Source: Pseudomonadaceae bacterium | Lineage (GTDB): Bacteria; Pseudomonadota; Gammaproteobacteria; Pseudomonadales; Azotimanducaceae | Reading direction: 5' to 3' | DNA: 64,000 nucleotides | NCBI GenBank assembly: GCA_024743175.1 | Contig: JANSXA010000014.1 | Span: 1 to 64,000 of the forward strand | Shown here: positions 47,774 through 56,615 of the stretch, piece after piece | Layout of the letters: each line of letters begins with the position of its first letter | Position numbering within the stretch: the stretch's first letter is position 1 | Translations under genes and position numbers: made by a program | The notes under the pieces: model-generated | The model's input: the letters and a program-made list of their open reading frames with translations, nothing else | Told to the model about the DNA's origin: nothing | Database searches by the model: none

Positions 47774-49558
47774 ATGCGCCGCCTATGCCGCACCACTGTA
47801 TTTCCCATGCTGTCTAAAATTGTGCTCCGTGATTCCGATGAGGGGTGCTGGTATGTTTATGAGCAACCGGTTCAAGTGCTGACCACCTCGCGCCTCAGCG
47901 AGGTTGAAAACACTTTGCGGGCGATTGAAGATCTTGTTGAAACCCAGGGCTGGTTTGCAGCCGGTTTTGTGAGTTATGAAGCGGCAGCCGGGTTTGATGC
48001 AAAACTGACAACCCATCAACCTGATGGAAGTTTACCGCTGATCTGTTTTGGTTTATTTGATGGGCGGACCCGACTGCACTGTCTGGACAGCACCCCTGAT
48101 CCAGTTAAACAAGCCTCTGCTGCTGTACATGAGTCGAACATAAACTGGCGTATGGCAGACACGCCTGAAGACTACAAAGCGCGCGTAGAGTTGATCAAAC
48201 AGCGAATCGCTGCAGGCGAAACCTATCAGGTTAATCTCACCACGCAACTGCAGGGTGAAGGTCAGGTTAGTTTTGATACTTTCTGTCGGATTGCCCAGGA
48301 CGCGCCTTATGGCGCTTATATCAAGGCTGACAGTTTTGACATCGTGTCAGCATCGCCGGAGCTTTTTTTTCAATGTGACCGCGAAACGGTGATCTGCGAG
48401 CCGATGAAAGGCACGGCACCTCGTGGCTTCAGTGCATCCCAGGATCGGCACCAGGCACAGTGGTTACAACACTCTGCAAAAAACCGAGCTGAAAATCTGA
48501 TGATTACAGATATGGTACGCAATGATCTGGGTCGGATTGCAGAACCCGGTTCCGTTGAGACAAAAGACCTTTTTACTGTGACTGCCTACCCCACTGTCTG
48601 GCAGATGACTTCGACGGTCACTGCGCAAACGCCGCTGGGGGTGACCGACCTGTTCCGTGTCCTGTTTCCGGGCGCTTCCATAACCGGCGCGCCAAAGCGG
48701 GCCAGCATGGCCTTTATCAGACAGTTCGAATCAACACCGCGAGGTGTCTATACCGGCGCTATCGGAATGCTTGCACCCGGCCGTATCGCCAGGTTCAGCA
48801 TTGCCATACGCACTGCCTGGTCTGACAAACTCAGAAACACAAGCTTTTATGGCGCCGGTTGCGGCATCGTCTGGGATTCTGATGCCGCTGCTGAGTTATC
48901 TGAGCTGCAACTGAAAACCGAGGTGCTCACCACTGCCCCCTCAGGTTTTAGGCTTATAGAAACCATGCGCGCTGGTCCTGACGGCGTGTTTTTATTGGCA
49001 GGACATCTGGCCCGGCTGCAGAGCAGCGCAAACTACTTTGGTTTTGTCTGTGATCTGCCCTTGATAGAAGCGGAGCTGTTAGCTATACAGCTAACGGAAA
49101 CCATGAGGGTAAGGCTGACCCTGGCCCGCGATGGCCGATTTAACATCGAAACTGCCGAAATCCCGACGCAGTCCTCACCACAGCCAATTATGCTGGCGCC
49201 GGAAACAGTTAACACCCAGCAACCCTGGCTCTATCACAAAACAACCTGTCGTGAGGTTTATGAGATCGCGAGCAACCAGGTGCCTGTTGAGTGTGAGGCC
49301 GTGCTCGTCAACAGTGAGGGTTTTGTAACCGAATCGGTGATTGCTAACATTGTTTATCAGCTCGACGGACAGCTGTTCACGCCACCTGTCAGTGATGGCT
49401 TGTTGCCCGGTATTTTGCGCGGTGTCGAAGTTGCTGCCGGTAAAGTGATGGAACGTTCCCTGCCGGTTTCTCAGGTAGATAAAGTTGAGCGTTGGTTTCT
49501 GCTCAATACATTGCGAGGCTGGCGTGAAGCCAGCCTCCAACGGTCACGCGCATTCTGA
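47774..49558 (+). CDS. pabB: Aminodeoxychorismate synthase component I fused to lyase
   Basis: The about 594-residue protein joins a chorismate-utilising PabB-type domain (GETYQVNLTTQL, AYIKADSFDIVSASPELFF, EPMKGTAPRG, NRAENLMITDMVRNDLGRIA, GSITGAPK-like segment) to a C-terminal class IV aminotransferase-like PabC domain (RLIETMRAG, LVNSEGFVTESVIANIVYQL, TPPVSDGLLPGILRG). Together they make 4-aminobenzoate for folate. A separate PabA glutaminase is needed and is not in the window. ATG 47774 and 47807 are both possible starts. It converges on the gene at 49578. Confidence 0.9.
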   Translation: MRRLCRTTVFPMLSKIVLRDSDEGCWYVYEQPVQVLTTSRLSEVENTLRAIEDLVETQGWFAAGFVSYEAAAGFDAKLTTHQPDGSLPLICFGLFDGRTRLHCLDSTPDPVKQASAAVHESNINWRMADTPEDYKARVELIKQRIAAGETYQVNLTTQLQGEGQVSFDTFCRIAQDAPYGAYIKADSFDIVSASPELFFQCDRETVICEPMKGTAPRGFSASQDRHQAQWLQHSAKNRAENLMITDMVRNDLGRIAEPGSVETKDLFTVTAYPTVWQMTSTVTAQTPLGVTDLFRVLFPGASITGAPKRASMAFIRQFESTPRGVYTGAIGMLAPGRIARFSIAIRTAWSDKLRNTSFYGAGCGIVWDSDAAAELSELQLKTEVLTTAPSGFRLIETMRAGPDGVFLLAGHLARLQSSANYFGFVCDLPLIEAELLAIQLTETMRVRLTLARDGRFNIETAEIPTQSSPQPIMLAPETVNTQQPWLYHKTTCREVYEIASNQVPVECEAVLVNSEGFVTESVIANIVYQLDGQLFTPPVSDGLLPGILRGVEVAAGKVMERSLPVSQVDKVERWFLLNTLRGWREASLQRSRAF

Positions 49559-49577
49559 CCAGGAGAGCGAGTCCTCG

Positions 49578-50777
49578 CTAGGACGCGAGGGCTACGTTTG
49601 CGGGTGCTCGGAAGTCCGTTCTACCCGGTACATAAGTAGCCATCCTGGGCACTTCCCGTAGCGTGATACACAGGTCTTTCAAGCCGCGCTGTTCGGCATC
49701 GCGCTCTACCAGGCCGCAAATATGCTGGGCTACGTTTGCGCCGGTAACACATTGCAGCATGCCGTACTCCTCGTTAATTCGTGCTCCGGCCAGGTAGGCA
49801 TCTGCACCAGCGGCGTTGAAACGTGCGTAAGCAATATTCAACCCTGGCGCGCCGGCATCCAGCAACATGTCCATGACCATTGAACACTGATCCCGTTTAG
49901 CCCAGGCGGACAGGCAAACCTGTTCTTCCAGAGGCACAGTATTTGTTTGCAGAACTTCCACACCGACGCCGCGACCCTGACCGCCAATATCAAACACAGA
50001 CTGATCCCGCCAATGGGTATGACCACTCAAGTGGTCTATGGCATTGATGATCTGCTGCATGTTTGCATCGTAGTGGTGGTGCGAAATCCTGCTGGGTAGA
50101 TTGAACATGCCGCGATCAATTTTCAGCCGGTACATGAAACCACGCCCGGGCAGATGTAGATCGCCGGCTTTAGCCATTGCCTCGAAGACGCTGTCGGCAT
50201 CACTTTCTTCCGTGATCACCATCATCACTTCTTTTTCGTGCTCTTTGGTGATGCGCAGCCATCCCAGTCGATCGCGCAGACCGCGCCCTTCACAGTAGTA
50301 AACTACCGGCCCGTGGGTGCCGGAATTGATCGCTGCTTTGGAAACCCGATCAGCATTGTTGTGGCCTACGATGGCCAGAATAATGCTCAGATCTTCTGTC
50401 AGGCTGTGTTGGCCACTGGTCACACCGGCGCCTTCGCGACCAGGCCAGACGTGAAAATCGGAGCCCAGATATACGGAGTCACAAGGGGTGCTGAATACTG
50501 CGCCAGTGGCTTGCTGATGTAGGCGTCCAGTCTCAACAATGGTGCCCACCAGCCGTGACACATCAGCATCGGGGACCAGCATCTGCAGCATGGTTTTTGC
50601 CGGGCTGATGGGTGGCAGCCATCGCTTCCACCAGTGATCCTGCAACAAGGTGCCGCGAGCTTTCCAGACCAGAGCACTGGTGCCCGGATCTTCAAGCACC
50701 TCGGGCAGAACACTGCTGGTGCTGGCGTTGGGTAAGATAGCTGTAACAATCGAAAATTTGTCGTTATTGGTGAACAT
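49578..50777 (-). CDS. Triple PII-like domain protein
   Basis: The 399-residue soluble protein appears to hold three PII/GlnB-like ferredoxin folds, at about residues 7-105, 129-222 and 285-383. The second is clearest: ILAIVGHNNADRVSKAAINS, then a T-loop-like CEGRGLRDR, a VMMVITEESDADSVFEAM strand-helix, and a PGRGFMYRL end that parallels GDGKIFV of GlnB. PII proteins sense ATP/ADP, 2-oxoglutarate or other ligands and bind membrane partners. Its ATG overlaps the stop of the DUF1538 gene by one base (TGATG), so they are coupled. The ligand is unknown. Confidence 0.75.
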   Translation of the reverse strand: MFTNNDKFSIVTAILPNASTSSVLPEVLEDPGTSALVWKARGTLLQDHWWKRWLPPISPAKTMLQMLVPDADVSRLVGTIVETGRLHQQATGAVFSTPCDSVYLGSDFHVWPGREGAGVTSGQHSLTEDLSIILAIVGHNNADRVSKAAINSGTHGPVVYYCEGRGLRDRLGWLRITKEHEKEVMMVITEESDADSVFEAMAKAGDLHLPGRGFMYRLKIDRGMFNLPSRISHHHYDANMQQIINAIDHLSGHTHWRDQSVFDIGGQGRGVGVEVLQTNTVPLEEQVCLSAWAKRDQCSMVMDMLLDAGAPGLNIAYARFNAAGADAYLAGARINEEYGMLQCVTGANVAQHICGLVERDAEQRGLKDLCITLREVPRMATYVPGRTDFRAPANVALAS

Positions 50778-52696
50778 CAGGTTGCCTCCGCTTCAATCAG
50801 TTCGGCATCGTCTGCAAGAGTCTCGTCGGTGTTATCCCGCTGACTGTACTGTGTGTATAACCCTACTGTTAAAACGGTGAGTATCGGTCCTACTGAAGCC
50901 AGAGCCAGTATTCCAAAACCATCTGAGACGCCGGGCACGTTTGCGCCCACACCAAGACCCATAGCCAGCACTAACGGTACGGTTATTGGGCCGGTTGTGA
51001 CCCCAGCACTGTCCCAACTGAAGTTGACAAAGCTATGTGGTGATAACCAGGTGAGTACCAGAACTAAAAGATAAGGTGGAATCAGCATCCAGATCAGAGG
51101 CAGGTTGTAGGCCATTTTAAAGATACCCGCAGCGATGCCGAAGCCAACACCGACAGCAACACTCTGCATCAGCAGCTTCTTACGGAATGCGCCGACGGTG
51201 ATGCGTTCTACTGTGTCTCCCAGCGCGTTGAGTGCAGGCTCGGCCAGGGTTGCGCCGTAGCCGAGGAAAAAGGCAAAGCCGATGGCAACAAATTTACCCC
51301 AGTGGTCGCTGAACAGGGGACCCTCAACATGGTCAAGTCCCCAGGGTAAGATCTCTGCAAACGCAACGGGTACGTTGCTGCCTAACTGACCGCCCAGCGG
51401 TGTTAAACCCAGCGCAATACCCAGGCCGAACAGCGTCATACCAGCAAAAGCAAACAGCACGCCAATACCTACGTCATTTCGGGGTGCCATACGCTGGCGC
51501 AGCACTAAGCGCAGCACGATGTACAGGAACAGACACAGTGGAATGATCGCGCGTAATGCATCCATACCTGCGGCACTGAGTTTGTCTGAAAAATTGCTGT
51601 CCTCGTCCCAGGTCTGGTCGCTGATAACTTCGAAGTCGCGCTGGTACAATTTCTTGATGGTCAGATCCGGCTTCTCAACTGTGATAATGCCGTTTTCCAG
51701 CTCGGCGGCACCACCATGAAACTCAAGGACATAACCTTCTGGTAGTTTGCCGCTGTTCAGATATTCCGCGTATTCAGCTGGGCGGATCGGTTCAAGGCTT
51801 TTTTCCAGTGTAGGCTTGCTGGCGTTGTCCTGAACACTGTTTTCAATTTCTGTGGAACCGGTGTAGTGCGCCGCTCCCCAGTAGTCCTGTTGGGCATAAT
51901 GGAAAAGTGACAGGCATAAAACGGCCAGAATCGGGAACAAAGAAGCCAGCGTTACGATGCCGAAACCGGAATGTCCACCACCACCGCTGCCGCTACTGAC
52001 AACACGGCAGACACCGATGCCTAACGCGAGCACTAACGGCACGGTAACCGGTCCGGTGGTGACCGCGCCACAATCCCAGGCTAGACCGAGGACATCTGCC
52101 AATACCGGAACACGGGAAAAATAGAACGACAGGGCCAGTAGCAGGCCGACCACAGGGATCGCGAGATACTTTAGTGGCCAGGCAAAAAAGAACCGTAACA
52201 CACCGATCATCACGGCTAGGCCGACACCAACGCCAACGGAACCGACAAGCTGACCGGAGAAGTCGTTCAGCAGACTGTACAGCAGGGGTGCCTGGTCGGC
52301 TTTTACACCAGCGCCGGCAGCTTTCAGAACTGCGATGGCGGGTTCAGCAAAGGTAGCGCCTACACCCAGCAGAAACGCAAACAGTAGAATGACGGGCATG
52401 CGGCTGTTTTTTGGCAGAATAGAGCCGATTTCCTCACCCAGTGGCATCAGGCCCAGGCGCAGGCCTTCCATGAAAAACATAAGACCTACTGCGACAACAA
52501 AAATGCCAATTGCAATCATGCCGGCGTAAACAATCGGTAACTGCAGAATCAGCAGCTGAAAGATAATGAGGTACGCCACAATGAACCAGATACCTTCCAC
52601 CTGATTCATGAAGTTGCGTTTCACATAGGGCCAGAGAATACGCAAAGTATCCCGGGCGCCCAGTTTGAATCTGGGGTTGTCCATCATGTCTGCCAT
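50777..52696 (-). CDS. DUF1538 membrane protein, internally duplicated
   Basis: The 639-residue protein has many membrane segments in two halves joined by a hydrophilic stretch (about 275-375). Each half carries the same two signatures: GVGATFAEPA at 111 and GYGATLAEPA at 479; then WDCGAVTTGPVTVPLVLA at 207 and WDSAGVTTGPITVPLVLA at 561. That repeat architecture is typical of transporters and channels. DUF1538 has no settled function, and in other genomes often lies next to PII-like genes. ATG 52696 is preferred; the frame is open further up without similarity. Confidence 0.8.
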   Translation of the reverse strand: MADMMDNPRFKLGARDTLRILWPYVKRNFMNQVEGIWFIVAYLIIFQLLILQLPIVYAGMIAIGIFVVAVGLMFFMEGLRLGLMPLGEEIGSILPKNSRMPVILLFAFLLGVGATFAEPAIAVLKAAGAGVKADQAPLLYSLLNDFSGQLVGSVGVGVGLAVMIGVLRFFFAWPLKYLAIPVVGLLLALSFYFSRVPVLADVLGLAWDCGAVTTGPVTVPLVLALGIGVCRVVSSGSGGGGHSGFGIVTLASLFPILAVLCLSLFHYAQQDYWGAAHYTGSTEIENSVQDNASKPTLEKSLEPIRPAEYAEYLNSGKLPEGYVLEFHGGAAELENGIITVEKPDLTIKKLYQRDFEVISDQTWDEDSNFSDKLSAAGMDALRAIIPLCLFLYIVLRLVLRQRMAPRNDVGIGVLFAFAGMTLFGLGIALGLTPLGGQLGSNVPVAFAEILPWGLDHVEGPLFSDHWGKFVAIGFAFFLGYGATLAEPALNALGDTVERITVGAFRKKLLMQSVAVGVGFGIAAGIFKMAYNLPLIWMLIPPYLLVLVLTWLSPHSFVNFSWDSAGVTTGPITVPLVLAMGLGVGANVPGVSDGFGILALASVGPILTVLTVGLYTQYSQRDNTDETLADDAELIEAEAT

Positions 52697-52853
52697 CTGC
52701 CTTCCATTGCTTTCAGCTAACTTAGGGGTTATCGGCACCAGGGCTGGAGACTTGAGCCGAACATCTAAGGGTTTTCTGCAATAGCGCGATGTTGATGATC
52801 GCGTTAGCCTCATAGTTGAATATGAGATTTAAGAGCCGGGAGACTTGCGCCAT

Positions 52854-53723
52854 ATGGATATACAAAAAATCATCACAGTTCTGGACAAACCTAAACATGA
52901 CCAGGTGGCATGGCGCCGAACCCTGGCGTTGCAGCAAGTCACAGGCGCAAAGGCGGAGGTGGTGACGTTCAACTGGAATGCGATGTGCGAGAAATCATCC
53001 GGTTTGTCAGCCGACGAGCGGACTAAACTTCGTCATTCGCTGGTAGCAGAGCGCAAAGCCTGGCTGGAAGAGCTGGTCGCGGATAAACCCGTGCGTGGCC
53101 GGGCGATATGGACACACGATATTGCGCGCTGGGTGATTGAAGAAGTTGAGAAGAAAAAACCGGACCTGATCATCAAGACGGTGCACAAAAGCGGATCCCT
53201 GGTGCACACCCCGATTGACTGGCAACTTTTGCAGGATTGTCCGGCCCCAGTGTTGTTAACGACCAAAAGGCGCAGGCAGTCCAGTAGCGTTGTCATGGCC
53301 GCGATTGACCCGCGCGTAACAGATACGAAACATCGTCACCTCAATTGTAACGTGCTTGAGGCGGCACACCGTTATGCGGCGTTGTTTGACGCAACGGTAC
53401 ACGTGGTCTTTGCAGTAGAAGTGTCAAAGGCATTGCTGGATCTGGGTATCATCGGCGAGCGGGCCAGCAAGAAGAAAGTGGTCGACAAAATTACGCCTGA
53501 ACTCAACAGGTTACTTGCGCCGTACAATATTCCGAAGTCGCGCATTCATATGCCGGTGGGTAAAGCTGGCGCTGTTGTGGCACAAACAGCACGTAAGTTA
53601 AACGTAGATACACTGGTTGTTGGAACCTACGCCCAGCGTACGCGACGCAGGGTAGGACTCGGTAATACTGCTCAGCGCATTGTCACCAAATCTGTCTGTG
53701 ATGTACTTGCAGTACACCCTTGA
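52854..53723 (+). CDS. uspE: Tandem universal stress protein, UspE-like
   Basis: The 289-residue protein has two Usp domains. The second carries VMAAIDPRVTDTKHRHLN at its start and the nucleotide-loop-like VGTYAQRTRRRVGLGNTAQRIV near the end; the first lacks the full GxxG motif. UspE-like proteins respond to stress and affect motility and survival; their biochemistry is unclear. It is divergent from the DUF1538 gene. ATG 52854 is favoured over a TTG nine bases earlier, since GGAG lies 11 bases upstream. Confidence 0.88.
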   Translation: MDIQKIITVLDKPKHDQVAWRRTLALQQVTGAKAEVVTFNWNAMCEKSSGLSADERTKLRHSLVAERKAWLEELVADKPVRGRAIWTHDIARWVIEEVEKKKPDLIIKTVHKSGSLVHTPIDWQLLQDCPAPVLLTTKRRRQSSSVVMAAIDPRVTDTKHRHLNCNVLEAAHRYAALFDATVHVVFAVEVSKALLDLGIIGERASKKKVVDKITPELNRLLAPYNIPKSRIHMPVGKAGAVVAQTARKLNVDTLVVGTYAQRTRRRVGLGNTAQRIVTKSVCDVLAVHP

Positions 53724-53744
53724 TTGGCGTCATGGACCTTACGG

Positions 53745-54203
53745 CTAGGGGTATTGATACACCGCGTAGGGTGGAACCCATACCTGATAGGTAGGTTCCA
53801 GAAAAGATGTAATATCTATGAGCTGCTGTACTGACATGATCTCGTTATAAACCGGCATGCGGGACTGGCCCTCTGGCGTAGTTGTCATCAGGTTTGTACC
53901 ACGGGATAAACGGTGTGATGGATTGATGATTGAAGTAATGAGGTCATCGTAGGTTTTAACACGACTGACAGTGCCCCCCAGTTCGACGTGGATTGCTCCT
54001 GGTGTAAGCGGGGCATGTTCAACCTGATCGGTAACGCTGTGGCAGCTGTTACACTTAAGCTCCAGAAATTCCTGTTTGCCCGCTGCTTTGTCACCCGGGG
54101 GCAGAACGAACTCTTTGCGCTCGCAACCCGCGATGGCAAACAGCGTCATCACAATCATGATGAAGGCTCGATAACGCAACGGCGTACTGTTCAAGCTGGT
54201 CAT
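53745..54203 (-). CDS. Lipoprotein c-type cytochrome
   Basis: The 152-residue product has a signal with lipobox FAIAGC (Cys27) and one heme-attachment site CNSCH at residues 51-55; Met in SRMPVY near residue 116 is the likely sixth ligand. It should be an inner- or outer-membrane-anchored electron carrier in the periplasm. It lies near the cbb3 oxidase, to which it might deliver electrons, but this is inference. It converges with the preceding Usp gene. Confidence 0.85.
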   Translation of the reverse strand: MTSLNSTPLRYRAFIMIVMTLFAIAGCERKEFVLPPGDKAAGKQEFLELKCNSCHSVTDQVEHAPLTPGAIHVELGGTVSRVKTYDDLITSIINPSHRLSRGTNLMTTTPEGQSRMPVYNEIMSVQQLIDITSFLEPTYQVWVPPYAVYQYP

Positions 54204-54365
54204 AATGTATTCACCCCATAGATTTACGCTTCAAGTTAGCGTGTGATGTGAACCGGTCATATAGGGGATAAGCGTCTGCACCTACGTAGAATTGCGCATC
54301 TGCACGGCAGTAGAGTTTTGTTTGTATAGTTAATCAGATCACGCTGAGATTCTTAAGGGGTACGT

Positions 54366-54944
54366 ATGAAAAATTTAATAACGTCTGGTTACGTGCTTTT
54401 GTCTCTGCTGATGCTTAGCGGCTGCCAGACGCCCATGCAAACAGGTAATCAGTGTGTGGTGGCTCCGGGCTTTCTGGCTGGCCAATCTACGTTTACCTGG
54501 CGTACGGACAAACCAGTGGATGTGAACGATGGCACGGGTTACGTCAGTCCACTCATGGAGCGTGGCCTGGCCCAGGCGGTTATTGAGGAGTTATCCAGCA
54601 AAGGTTTCAGCTTTGTGGAGCGTATTCCGGATGCCAGTGGTCTGGTCGATCAGCCAGCGGATATAGAAGTTGCGTTGACCTTGCGTACCCGTCGTGAACT
54701 GGTTTCCGTCACGGTAAACAACTCTCCCTGCCTCGACGCAGATTGCTGGGAGCGGATTGACCCGGGTTCCAGTACCCGGATGGATACACGGACAGTTGGA
54801 TTTCTGGCGGCGGATGTTTATTTTGCCGGTGAGCCGATCTGGCGTGGCTGGGTCGAGCGTGACCTGTTTCCCCAGGACAGGGACGCAGCAAACGAAGTCA
54901 TCGGCGAGTCTGTCCCTGCTTTACTTGAATCTTTTCCGCCCTGA
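54366..54944 (+). CDS. DUF4136-like lipoprotein
   Basis: The 192-residue product has a lipoprotein signal with LMLSGC (Cys20) and a core with STFTWRTD, MERGLAQAVIEELSSKGF, and ADIEVALTLRTRRE, similar to DUF4136. This family is periplasmic and of unknown function. A second Cys pair (CLDADCW near residue 119) may form a disulfide. Its 160-base upstream gap has no other gene. Confidence 0.75.
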   Translation: MKNLITSGYVLLSLLMLSGCQTPMQTGNQCVVAPGFLAGQSTFTWRTDKPVDVNDGTGYVSPLMERGLAQAVIEELSSKGFSFVERIPDASGLVDQPADIEVALTLRTRRELVSVTVNNSPCLDADCWERIDPGSSTRMDTRTVGFLAADVYFAGEPIWRGWVERDLFPQDRDAANEVIGESVPALLESFPP

Positions 54945-54968
54945 TACCAGCCCGGGCCTCCAAGGAGC

Positions 54969-55439
54969 ATGTTTGAAGTGAAAAAAGTTTTAGTTGCGAT
55001 TGAGTTGTCCAATGACGTTGCTCACTTTGTTATCAGTAAGGCCCTTGATGCGTGTGGTCCGGATGCCCGACTTGAAGTGGTGCACGTTGTTGATCCTGCT
55101 TCGGTGACCTACAGCGTTGATCCAACCATGACCGGGCAGCTATATCAGGAGATGTTTGATCAGGTCATGAGTAATGGCAAACGTCGCCTTGCTGAAATCT
55201 GCGCGCCGTTTGCGATTGCCGCGGACTGCCAGCATGTGCGCTACGGCCGAGTGGCTCATGAAGTTCATGCGCTGTTAGCCGAAGGTGAATTTGACGCGTG
55301 TATGTTGGGGTCGCATGGTTATGCTGGATGGCGGCGGCTGCTGGGATCAAAGGCCAACGCCATTTTGCACGGCACACCAGTCGACACCTGGGTGTTCAGC
55401 CTGGCTCAGATGCCTGCTGATTCAGCAGAACAGGACTGA
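54969..55439 (+). CDS. Universal stress protein A family
   Basis: The 156-residue single-domain Usp has a start MFEVKKVLVAIELSNDV and the ATP-binding loop GSHGYAGWRRLLGSKANAIL, which fits the G-2x-G-9x-G-S/T pattern. AGGAG precedes ATG 54969. It lies 24 bases after the DUF4136-like gene, so the two may be cotranscribed. Confidence 0.9.
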   Translation: MFEVKKVLVAIELSNDVAHFVISKALDACGPDARLEVVHVVDPASVTYSVDPTMTGQLYQEMFDQVMSNGKRRLAEICAPFAIAADCQHVRYGRVAHEVHALLAEGEFDACMLGSHGYAGWRRLLGSKANAILHGTPVDTWVFSLAQMPADSAEQD

Positions 55440-55449
55440 ACACGTCGGT

Positions 55450-55785
55450 TTAATTGGAACCGCTGGAGAAAAACACCAGCAGCAGCATATCTTCCTGAAT
55501 TTCGAAAAAAGAATGTTCTTCGGCGGCGCGGATGTATAACACCATGCCAGGTGTGACTTCTTTGACTTCATCCCCCACCTTCAGCTGTGCATGTCCTTCG
55601 ATGACGTAGTACAACTCGTCTTCATCGTGCGGTGTCTGCATGTCTTTTGAACCGGCACGCAGCCGGTAAAGACCACAGTGCATTGCGGGTACATTGAGAA
55701 ACTGGCTGTAACTCACTGGCGCATCTTCACTCAACTGCGCTTTGAGCGTCTTCAGATCAAATAGATCCCAGCCTGAATCTGTCAT
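55450..55785 (-). CDS. Small cupin protein
   Basis: The 111-residue product is a single cupin barrel. His53, Glu57 and His91 are candidate metal ligands, in PHDEDELYYVIEGHAQLKVG and AEEHSFFEI. It lacks the lysine-rich tail of the other cupin at 44042. It ends 10 bases from the convergent Usp stop and lies after the Yip1-like gene. Function is not recognisable. Confidence 0.8.
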   Translation of the reverse strand: MTDSGWDLFDLKTLKAQLSEDAPVSYSQFLNVPAMHCGLYRLRAGSKDMQTPHDEDELYYVIEGHAQLKVGDEVKEVTPGMVLYIRAAEEHSFFEIQEDMLLLVFFSSGSN

Positions 55786-55848
55786 GTATGCGCCTCCAAC
55801 TGCGACCCCGATTTGATGTAAACCCGGACTTTCCGGGTCTATGTTGCG

Positions 55849-56451
55849 CTAGTAGGTGTACTCTGGCGCCGGTCCAAAGTCCCACAATAGAACGGTTACC
55901 GTCAACAGGCCAACAAACGAAACCAGAGCGACAGCAAATACCGCACTGGCGTACAGAAAGCCGCGATCTCGAGCAATGCGCATAACCGGACCTACACCCG
56001 CGTAAAGCAGATAGATGCAGTAAATGGCAACGGCCAGACCAATCAGAATGTCTACCCAAAGCACCGGGTACAAACCGAGCAGGCCGGAAACAAAAAACGG
56101 CGTCGCTGTGTAACTGATCAACGTTGCACCTTCGGCAAGACCTGCAGGTTCACCATAAGTGGTAGACATCCATTTGACCATGAAGCCGAGAAACAATACG
56201 CCCAGGACACAGGCAAAGAAAAACATGATGCACATGGGTAACGCACTTGCCGTTGTAAGTCGCATGGTGTCGCCTGCAACTTCCCAGCCATATTGAGTGA
56301 CGCCAACGTACCAGCAGGCGGCGGGAATGATCGACAATGGGATAGTGTGCAGACTTAATACTTTAGCCGCGCTGGGCGCTGCATCAGCGATTGCCTGCCA
56401 CGCCTTGTTTGGCGCGTACAACAGCCAGAATCCGTGGATCAGTGTTTTCAT
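55849..56451 (-). CDS. Yip1-family membrane protein
   Basis: The 200-residue protein has about five membrane segments. The N-terminal APNKAWQAIADAAPS segment is typical of bacterial Yip1-domain proteins. Its start overlaps the ccoS stop by three bases (ATGA), so it is translationally coupled to the cbb3 assembly genes. A role in cbb3 biogenesis or heme/copper handling is possible but only inferred from position. Confidence 0.8.
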   Translation of the reverse strand: MKTLIHGFWLLYAPNKAWQAIADAAPSAAKVLSLHTIPLSIIPAACWYVGVTQYGWEVAGDTMRLTTASALPMCIMFFFACVLGVLFLGFMVKWMSTTYGEPAGLAEGATLISYTATPFFVSGLLGLYPVLWVDILIGLAVAIYCIYLLYAGVGPVMRIARDRGFLYASAVFAVALVSFVGLLTVTVLLWDFGPAPEYTY

Positions 56452-56603
56452 TTTTTATCGCTCCCCGTATCGTCGATCAATATATCCATAGCCTGCTTGT
56501 CTAAATCATCAAACTGGCGATTGTTAACAGCCCAGATAAAAGCCCATCCCGCGAGGCCCACCAGAATGATGGACAGTGGAATAAGTAGCAGCAGAATTTC
56601 CAT
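56448..56603 (-). CDS. ccoS: cbb3 oxidase maturation protein CcoS
   Basis: A 51-residue frame begins MEILLLLIPLSIILVGLAGW and continues AFIWAVNNRQFDDLDKQAMD, the CcoS signature: one membrane segment, then a conserved (N)xQFDDL and a short hydrophilic tail. CcoS is needed to place heme and copper in cbb3 oxidase. It follows ccoI by 12 bases and overlaps the Yip1-like gene. Confidence 0.95.
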   Translation of the reverse strand: MEILLLLIPLSIILVGLAGWAFIWAVNNRQFDDLDKQAMDILIDDTGSDKK

Positions 56604-56615
56604 AAGCTTGGCCCT

